DNA from: Stenotrophomonas sp.
GTDB lineage: Bacteria > Pseudomonadota > Gammaproteobacteria > Xanthomonadales > Xanthomonadaceae
Assembly: GCA_003525885.1 (NCBI GenBank)
Contig: DQIG01000140.1
Span: 1-9,600, forward strand
Length of the DNA: 9,600 nt
Direction of reading: 5' to 3'
The notes under the pieces are model-generated. The model was not told the DNA's origin. It worked only from the letters and a program-made list of their open reading frames with translations, and made no database searches. A program made the position numbers and the translations under genes. Each line of letters starts with the position of its first letter. The first letter of the stretch is position 1. This document shows, one piece after another, positions 1 to 4,376 of the stretch.

Positions 1-519
1 GCTGCCGCGCGTGCTGTAGCCGGTGGCCGGCAGCACCTGCGGCTGCGGCAGTCCGTCGGTCCCGGCACCGCTGCGCCAGGCCTGCAGGTATGCCGCCAGC
101 GTGCGGATGTTGGCCTCGCCACCGTTGCCGTAGTAGCCGGCGATCCTGCGCGCCACCTCGGCGGGCAGGTGGCCGGAGGCAGGTGCGCCCCCACCCACGC
201 GCAGCCATGGCACCTTGCCATTCTGCAGGGGGCCAGCAACCACCGACATCACCTGTTCGACATCGGTCGGTCGCGGCGTATCCAGCAGCACCAGATCGGC
301 GCCCGTTGGCCAGTCAGCGGGCGGCGTGGCCGCCGGGTCCACCACGCGTTGCCGGAAGCGCACGCCTGCGGGCACGCCGAGCGCATCCAGGCGTGCGATC
401 CTGCCGGGCAGCACGAAGCTGCTGCTGACCACCTCCACCCGCAAGGGTTCGGGCTCGGCACGAGCCGATGCGGCAAGCATCAGCCAACCGAGCAGCAGCC
501 ATGTCCACCCGCTGCGCAT
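1..519 (-). CDS. cobN: CobN/BchH-type chelatase-like protein, exported (5' part only, runs off the left edge)
   Basis: Only the first 173 codons are in the window; the frame is open to base 1. The protein begins with a Sec-type signal peptide: MRSGW, then a hydrophobic stretch (WLLLGWLMLAASA), with probable cleavage after ARA near residue 21. The mature part has segments typical of the N-terminal region of CobN/BchH large chelatase subunits, notably VLLDTPRPTD (about 78-87), VPWLRVGGG (about 103-111) and YYGNGGEANIRTLAAYL (about 129-145), which matches the 'GG..N...L..YL' pattern of the family. CobN normally inserts cobalt into a corrin ring in the cytoplasm during B12 synthesis, so a signal peptide argues for a different, periplasmic or membrane-anchored role. 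A comparable family member is HmuS of Bacteroidetes heme loci. The start lies 2 nt after the stop of the upstream receptor gene, with no clear Shine-Dalgarno, so translation is probably coupled. The family call rests on a partial sequence; the function is inference. Confidence 0.7.
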   Translation of the reverse strand, partial: MRSGWTWLLLGWLMLAASARAEPEPLRVEVVSSSFVLPGRIARLDALGVPAGVRFRQRVVDPAATPPADWPTGADLVLLDTPRPTDVEQVMSVVAGPLQNGKVPWLRVGGGAPASGHLPAEVARRIAGYYGNGGEANIRTLAAYLQAWRSGAGTDGLPQPQVLPATGYSTRGS

Positions 520-521
520 GT

Positions 522-2465
522 TCAGAACGCCAGTTCGATGCCGGCATGCACGTAGCGGCCGGTTTCCGGATAGGGGTACAACGCGCCGGTTTCGTCCAGC
601 CGCTTGTCGGCCAGGTTGTCGATGCCGGCCACCACGCTCACCGCCGCGGTCACGCGCCAGCGTGCATCCAGCGACCACAGCCAGTAGTCGGGCAGGGTCA
701 CCTGGCTGCTGCCGGCCACCTGCTGCTGCGGGCCGATGTACTCGCCGCGCACGGCGGCCTGCAGCGGGCCACGCTGCCAGTTCAATGCGGTGGCGCCACT
801 GCGGCGCGGGCGCTCCGGCAGCCACTGGTCGGTCTGGCGATCACGCGGGTCCAGCCAGCTCCAGTTCGCCTCGATGGACAGGTACTCGCTGAGCGGTGCG
901 GTACCGGCCAACTCAAGGCCACGGATGCGGGCACGGGCCACGTTGGTGTAGTTGCGCAGTTCGCGGCCACGCACGCCGCAGGCACGCACGCAGGTGGTCT
1001 GGATCAGGTCCTTGAGCTCGTTCTGGAACGCAGTCGCCTGCAGCGACCAGCGCTGCTGCTGCCAGGCGACCGACAGTTCTGCACTGGTGTTCTGCTCCGG
1101 CTTCAACTGTGGGTTGCCGACAATGGTGAAACGCCCACCGCCGCCCACCGCGGAGTACTCCGGCGACAGCTGCTTCAGGCTCGGCGCCTTGAAGCCGCTG
1201 CCGATGCCGCCCTTGATCGTCAGCGCTTCGGTGGCATGCCACACCGCATAGGCACGCGGGCTGTGGTGCCAGCCGAACTCGGGATGGCGGTCGCCACGGC
1301 TGCCGAACACAAGCGAGAGTGCGTCGCTGACCTGGATCTCATCCTGTACGAACAGCGCGCTCTGGTCCGATTGCAGGTGGCCGGAGCGCGCGCCGGCCGC
1401 ATCGTCCAGCTCCTGCCGCCGCCATTCGCCGCCTACGCTGACGCGGTGGCGTGCACCCAGCGCAACCGTGGCGCGCGCATCGACGATCTGGTCGGTCAGC
1501 TGCTGTGGACGCGAGGCCTCGCCGCGGTCGCGACGGTTGTCGCGGTCCAGCGTGGCACGGTAGGCACTCACCCGGGTCTGGCCCCAGTCCCACTCGCCCT
1601 GGTGGCTCAACGTGGTCTGGCGGCGACGTATGTCGTCGATGGTCTCGTACACGTACGGTGCGGCGCCGGCCTGCAGTGCATGGCGGCGGCGTTCCTCGCT
1701 GCCCTGCAGGTGCGACAGATCGATGCGCTGGTGCGTGTCCGGGGTCCAGGTCAGTACCGCGCGGCCGGTACTGGCCCGGCGCCCCTCCTGTTCGTCCAGG
1801 CGGTCGTCGGTTGGATCGCGGGTGGCCTCCTTCTGCCGGTGTTCGGCAAACACGCTCAGGCCCAGCGTGCCCGGCAGCAGCGCGCCGCCCGCATAGAAGC
1901 CAGCCTGTGCGGTGTTGCCCCCGCAGCCACCGTCGACCACGCCGGCGTTGTAGACCAGGTTGCCCTGCCAGTCGTCGGTGGCGCGGCGGCTGATCACGTT
2001 GACCACGCCGCCCAGCGCCTCCGAGCCGTACAGCGAGGACATCGGGCCGCGTACCACCTCGATGCGTTCAATCGCCGCAGCCGGCAGCCAGCCCAGGTCA
2101 AAGTCCGAATGGGCGATGGCATCGGCCGAGGCACTCACGCGCTGGCCGTCCAGCAGCACCAGCGTATAGCCCGGGTCCATGCCGCGGATGCGGATGCCGC
2201 GACGACCGAAGCCGACCCCGGCCACGGTGACGCCTGGGCTGCCGCGTAGTGCGTCGGCAAGGTCCAGTACCGGCCGCAGCTGGATCTGTTCGCGGGTGAT
2301 CACGCTGATGGAGGCGGGTGCGTTGCTGGCCAGGCGGTCGGTGGCGGTGGCGGTCACCACGACCGGGTCCAGCTGCGAAGGGGCGTCGGCCGCTGCTGCC
2401 AGTGCGGGCGCCAGGGCAAGGAGGATCGCACCGGGCAGCCGGCGGGCAGGGGCGGAACGGGACAT
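522..2465 (-). CDS. TonB-dependent outer-membrane receptor (FepA/CirA/HmuR-like), probably for heme or another tetrapyrrole
   Basis: A complete 647-aa TonB-dependent receptor. A signal peptide (hydrophobic about residues 11-26, cleavage near AAA|AD) is followed by a TonB box (PVVVTAT, 34-40), a plug domain (about 48-165, with IRIRGMDPGY, LLDGQRV, IERIEVVRGPMSSLYGSEALGGVVNVI) and a 22-strand barrel ending in the expected terminal Phe. It is the size of a short siderophore, cobalamin or heme receptor and has no STN domain, so it should not signal to an anti-sigma factor. FRAP- and NPNL-like boxes are present (FKAP 425-428, NPQL 451-454), as in heme receptors, but no His lies between them and such boxes also occur in other receptors. 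Cysteines 492 and 496 may close a small extracellular loop. The next gene, 2 nt downstream, encodes an exported CobN-like protein; this pairing favours a corrinoid, heme or metal-tetrapyrrole substrate. The ATG at 2465 has no good Shine-Dalgarno, but no upstream in-frame start looks better. The receptor class is certain; the substrate is inferred. Confidence 0.93.
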   Translation of the reverse strand: MSRSAPARRLPGAILLALAPALAAAADAPSQLDPVVVTATATDRLASNAPASISVITREQIQLRPVLDLADALRGSPGVTVAGVGFGRRGIRIRGMDPGYTLVLLDGQRVSASADAIAHSDFDLGWLPAAAIERIEVVRGPMSSLYGSEALGGVVNVISRRATDDWQGNLVYNAGVVDGGCGGNTAQAGFYAGGALLPGTLGLSVFAEHRQKEATRDPTDDRLDEQEGRRASTGRAVLTWTPDTHQRIDLSHLQGSEERRRHALQAGAAPYVYETIDDIRRRQTTLSHQGEWDWGQTRVSAYRATLDRDNRRDRGEASRPQQLTDQIVDARATVALGARHRVSVGGEWRRQELDDAAGARSGHLQSDQSALFVQDEIQVSDALSLVFGSRGDRHPEFGWHHSPRAYAVWHATEALTIKGGIGSGFKAPSLKQLSPEYSAVGGGGRFTIVGNPQLKPEQNTSAELSVAWQQQRWSLQATAFQNELKDLIQTTCVRACGVRGRELRNYTNVARARIRGLELAGTAPLSEYLSIEANWSWLDPRDRQTDQWLPERPRRSGATALNWQRGPLQAAVRGEYIGPQQQVAGSSQVTLPDYWLWSLDARWRVTAAVSVVAGIDNLADKRLDETGALYPYPETGRYVHAGIELAF

Positions 2466-2487
2466 GGGAAGGGGTCGCTGTAAATGT

Positions 2488-2509
2488 GACGATATAACAT
2501 AGCATCGTC
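2488..2509. promoter_or_regulatory. Candidate operator: GACGAT-N10-ATCGTC dyad
   Basis: A perfect 6-bp inverted repeat (GACGAT at 2488-2493, ATCGTC at 2504-2509) surrounds the AT-rich ATAACATAGC. It overlaps the -10-like TATGTT of the minus-strand receptor promoter candidate. The 16-bp centre-to-centre half-site spacing would suit a dimeric helix-turn-helix repressor or a Fur-like protein. The regulator is unknown, and a dyad this short could occur by chance. Confidence 0.3.
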
Positions 2510-2588
2510 TTCACGAAATCTTCATAGGCCGAAGGTCCTGCTCTTGGTGACATCGCTGAACAGGGGTGCGGTATCGCGGCGGGGCGCC

Positions 2589-2594
2589 TACAAT
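2589..2594 (+). promoter_or_regulatory. Candidate -10 element (TACAAT) for the sigma-factor operon
   Basis: TACAAT is a five-of-six match to the housekeeping -10 and is an AT-rich island in GC-rich sequence 57 bp before the sigma-factor ATG. It would place the transcript start near 2601, just at the 5' arm of the hairpin at 2602-2638. No recognisable -35 lies 16-18 bp upstream, so an activator or a different sigma factor may be involved. Weak support. Confidence 0.3.
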
Positions 2595-2601
2595 CCGGGC
2601 T

Positions 2602-2638
2602 CGGACCGTCGCCATCACGCCCATCATTCCCCGGTCCG
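2602..2638 (+). promoter_or_regulatory. Possible 5'-UTR hairpin just upstream of the sigma-factor start
   Basis: CGGACCG (2602-2608) and CGGTCCG (2632-2638) form a perfect 7-bp GC-rich stem with a 23-nt loop. It ends 12 nt before the ATG at 2651, where the ribosome would bind. No Shine-Dalgarno is visible before that ATG. The hairpin might hold down sigma-factor translation or act as an operator at DNA level; neither is shown. Confidence 0.35.
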
Positions 2639-2650
2639 GCCTTGGCACCT

Positions 2651-3154
2651 ATGTCTCCCAATGCCCTGGCGCTGGTCGAGCTGCTGATCCGCGAGCGCCG
2701 CGCGTTGTCTCGTTTCATCGCGCGCTATCTCGACCCGGCCAGTACCGAGGACACCCTGCAGAACCTGTACCTGAAGGCCAGCAGCGTGCCCGGCGATCCG
2801 CCCATCCTGGAGCCGCGCGGCTATCTGTACCGGATGGCCTATCACCACGCGCTCAACCGCAGCCAGGCCGACGCCCGCGAACGCCGTGCCATGGCCGAGT
2901 ACGCCGTCGACATGGCCGAGGCAAGCCGTGATGGCGAGGCGCAGGCACTGGACCAGGCGCAGCTGCGCGAGATCACCCAGACCATCCTCACCCTGCCGGA
3001 CCAGGTACGCGAGTGCTTCGTGCTCAACCGCTACCTGGGTTTGAGCGAGCGTGAAATCGCCGCGCGCCTGGGAATTTCAAAGAGCCTGGTCGGCAAGCAT
3101 GTGCTGCGCGCAGCGCTGCTGATCCAGCAACAGCAGCAGGGAATGCGTCGATGA
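2651..3154 (+). CDS. ECF RNA polymerase sigma factor, FecI/HasI type (iron-starvation group)
   Basis: This 167-aa protein has the two-domain layout of a FecI-type ECF sigma factor. Region 2 spans about 17-80 (FIARYLDPASTEDTLQNLYLK, then GYLYRMAYHHALNR, which recognises the -10 and binds core polymerase). Region 4 spans about 105-158 (LPDQVRECFVLNRYLGLSEREIAARLGISKSLVGKH, the helix-turn-helix that reads the -35). A glutamine-rich tail (QQQQQ) follows. It is expected to be held or activated by the FecR-like protein encoded next and to direct polymerase to the promoter of the STN receptor gene. The ATG at 2651 gives the usual family length; a TTG at 2642 would add three residues. Neither start has a good Shine-Dalgarno. 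The stop overlaps the ATG of a 29-codon mini-ORF (ATGA at 3151-3154). Family call is firm; the target promoter is inferred from gene order. Confidence 0.95.
   Translation: MSPNALALVELLIRERRALSRFIARYLDPASTEDTLQNLYLKASSVPGDPPILEPRGYLYRMAYHHALNRSQADARERRAMAEYAVDMAEASRDGEAQALDQAQLREITQTILTLPDQVRECFVLNRYLGLSEREIAARLGISKSLVGKHVLRAALLIQQQQQGMRR
3138..3142 (+). promoter_or_regulatory. Shine-Dalgarno-like AGGGA before the mini-ORF at 3151
   Basis: AGGGA lies 8 nt before the ATG at 3151, inside the 3' end of the sigma-factor gene. It is a better ribosome-binding site than anything before the anti-sigma ATG at 3237, which suggests that ribosomes enter at 3151 and reach the anti-sigma gene by coupling. 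Confidence 0.4.
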
Positions 3155-3240
3155 GCGGCGATTACCGTGGGCAGATCGCGCCCGCCGTTGTCACAACTGG
3201 AAAGTGCACCCGTTCGTGGTGCGGCAGGCCACAACCATGA
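3151..3240 (+). CDS. Possible 29-aa leader/coupling mini-ORF between sigma and anti-sigma genes
   Basis: An ATG overlaps the sigma-factor stop (ATGA, 3151-3154). The frame runs 29 codons (MSGDYRGQIAPAVV...) and stops at 3238-3240, overlapping the anti-sigma ATG (ATGA, 3237-3240). It has a reasonable Shine-Dalgarno (AGGGA, 8 nt upstream). The peptide has no recognisable motif and does not resemble a FecR N-terminus, so it is unlikely to be a frameshifted piece of the anti-sigma factor. The likeliest role, if any, is translational coupling that fixes the sigma to anti-sigma ratio. It may simply be a chance open frame filling an 82-nt gap. Confidence 0.3.
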   Translation: MSGDYRGQIAPAVVTTGKCTRSWCGRPQP

Positions 3241-4193
3241 CCACGTCCGAACCCTCGCCGCGTCAGGCCAGGCAGGCGTTGCGCTGGGTGATCCGGTGCA
3301 GTGCAGGCCCACTGCCGGAACGCCAGCAACGAACCCTGCAGCGCTGGCTGCAGGCCGACCCTCGCCATGCGCTGGCCTGGCGCCAGCAGCAGGCCTTCTG
3401 GCAGGGGTTGGATGCCGCCGGGCCCGAGGTACTGGCCGCGCTGCCCGAGCTGACCGCAGATCGGCAGGGGCTGCGCCCGATCGCACCGCGCCGTCGCCTG
3501 CCATGGCTGCTGGCCAGTGCCGCGGTGGTGGTGCTGACAGTCGCGGCCGCTCCACACGCGTTGCTGCTGGCGCGCAGCGATGTGCGCAGCAGCGATGCGC
3601 CGCGCGTGGTGCAGCTGGACGACGGCAGCACGGCGGTGCTTGATGCCGGCAGCGCGCTGGCACTCGCGTTCGATGGCCAGCAGCGGCGCGTGCGCTTGCT
3701 GCGCGGGCAGGCCTGGTTCCAGGTGGCGCATGAGCAGCGACCGTTCCAGGTCGAGGCCGGCGGTGGCCAGATCCGCGATATCGGTACGGCGTTCAGCGTG
3801 TCGATGCAGGGCTCCACCATCACCACCGAAGTCAGCGACGGCGTGGTCGATGTGCGCCCGGGCGATGGCAGCGTGCAGCGCCTGCGTGCTGGGCAGGTCC
3901 GCGCGTTCCGTGACGGTCACTGGCTGCAGCCGCTGCAGCAGGCCGCGCCGGAGGCGATGGCGCCGTGGCGTCGCGGTGAGGTGGCGATCGACGATCTGCC
4001 CGCCGCACAGGCCATCGCCGATCTCGGCCGCTACCGGCGCGCCCCGGTCTGGGTGTTGGGCGGGCAGGGCGCACGCGTGCGGGTCAGTGGCCTGTTCCAC
4101 CTGCAGCAACCGGAAACAGCCATCGACGCCGTGGCCGCGCAGGCGGGACTGCGGGTTCAGCGCTTGCCCGGTGGTGCGCTGCTGGTGTGGTGA
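3237..4193 (+). CDS. FecR-type anti-sigma factor / transmembrane signal transducer
   Basis: A 318-aa inner-membrane protein of the FecR/FpvR/HasS family. The cytoplasmic N-terminal sigma-binding segment (about 8-58) carries the spaced tryptophans typical of the family (W17, W37, W48, W55) and the DP.H..A stretch (DPRHALAW, 41-48). One transmembrane helix follows (about 88-107, LPWLLASAAVVVLTVAAA), with three Arg before it, which puts the N-terminus in the cytoplasm. The periplasmic FecR domain (about 120-215) contains VQLDDGSTAVLDAGSAL, VRLLRGQAWFQVAH and FQVEAGGGQIRDIGTAFSV. The C-terminal part (about 248-317, IDDLPAAQAIADLGRYRRAPV) is an STN-like/DUF4974 module that should contact the STN domain of the receptor encoded next. 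The gene lies between its partner sigma factor and that receptor, the standard cell-surface-signalling order. The ATG at 3237 gives a normal N-terminus but lacks a Shine-Dalgarno; an in-frame GTG at 3204 would add 11 residues. Confidence 0.94.
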   Translation: MTTSEPSPRQARQALRWVIRCSAGPLPERQQRTLQRWLQADPRHALAWRQQQAFWQGLDAAGPEVLAALPELTADRQGLRPIAPRRRLPWLLASAAVVVLTVAAAPHALLLARSDVRSSDAPRVVQLDDGSTAVLDAGSALALAFDGQQRRVRLLRGQAWFQVAHEQRPFQVEAGGGQIRDIGTAFSVSMQGSTITTEVSDGVVDVRPGDGSVQRLRAGQVRAFRDGHWLQPLQQAAPEAMAPWRRGEVAIDDLPAAQAIADLGRYRRAPVWVLGGQGARVRVSGLFHLQQPETAIDAVAAQAGLRVQRLPGGALLVW

Positions 4194-4223
4194 TGCACCC
4201 GTGGAGCATGGATGAACCGGCCG

Positions 4224-4245
4224 CATGAAAAAAACATGAAAAAAC
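4224..4245 (+). repeat. Tandem 11-bp A-tract repeat (CATGAAAAAAM) upstream of the STN receptor gene
   Basis: CATGAAAAAAA (4224-4234) is followed directly by CATGAAAAAAC (4235-4245), ten of eleven bases the same. The 11-bp period is close to one DNA turn, so both A-tracts face the same side of the helix. In otherwise GC-rich DNA this is striking. If transcription starts near 4282, the tracts lie at about -58 to -37, where an UP element or the upstream edge of an ECF -35 would be. Confidence 0.5.
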
Positions 4246-4290
4246 CGTGGGCAGTCGTCGCACCCCACTGTCTATAGAGGTATAGCCAGA
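4246..4290 (+). promoter_or_regulatory. Probable promoter region of the STN receptor (hphR) gene
   Basis: The 183-bp gap between the anti-sigma and receptor genes is where FecI-type systems place the sigma-dependent promoter. Candidate elements are GTCTAT (4270-4275), which resembles a FecI-type -10, and a perfect small palindrome CTATA-GAGG-TATAG (4272-4285). No clear GGAAAT-like -35 is found at the usual 16-18-bp spacing; the upstream A-tracts are too far away to serve. Location is likely, exact elements are uncertain. Confidence 0.4.
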
Positions 4291-4361
4291 GCGAAACAGC
4301 GTTTCTCCTCAAGCCAGACACACCACCCGGCACCGGACGTGCCCGTGGTCCCGCCCCGCTT

Positions 4362-4367
4362 GAGGAG
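4362..4367 (+). promoter_or_regulatory. Ribosome-binding site GAGGAG for the STN receptor
   Basis: GAGGAG sits 9 nt before the ATG at 4377 and fixes the receptor start. It contrasts with the weak sites of the sigma and anti-sigma genes, in keeping with a low-abundance regulator pair and an abundant receptor. Confidence 0.75.
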
Positions 4368-4376
4368 TTCCTGTCC

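Larger units (their letters stand above)
2466..2650. promoter_or_regulatory. Divergent intergenic region between the receptor-cobN and sigma-factor operons
   Basis: These 185 bp separate two divergent start codons and must hold both promoters. The part nearest the minus-strand receptor (about 2481-2525) is clearly more AT-rich than its surroundings and has -10-like TATGTT (minus strand, 2501-2496), with only a weak -35 match (TGAAGA) 17 nt upstream. Toward the sigma gene, TACAAT at 2589-2594 is a good -10 match but lacks a convincing -35. A 19-bp stretch at 2491-2509 matches the classical Fur consensus at only about 10 positions by eye, so Fur control is plausible for iron genes but not shown. 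No B12-box or cobalamin riboswitch was recognised on the receptor side. Confidence 0.5.

Noticed and set aside
8..40. Palindromic GTAGCCGGTGGCCGGCAGC-like sequence resembling a REP element of Stenotrophomonas
   Set aside because: It lies inside the cobN-like frame, where it encodes ordinary residues (VLPATGYST), has no partner copy in the window, and does not match an intergenic REP.
468..2249. A 593-codon plus-strand open frame across the minus-strand receptor
   Set aside because: Antisense shadow of the TonB receptor; low-complexity product, no ribosome-binding site and no family motifs.
2466..2650. Cobalamin riboswitch in the leader of the receptor-cobN operon
   Set aside because: Considered because of the CobN-like gene, but no B12-box-like core was recognisable on the minus strand and the leader is short for that riboswitch class.
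3204..3236. GTG start at 3204 for the anti-sigma factor, adding 11 residues
   Set aside because: The extra residues do not resemble FecR N-termini, and GGAAA is too close to the GTG to serve as a Shine-Dalgarno. The ATG at 3237 overlaps the mini-ORF stop and fits better, though 3204 is not excluded.
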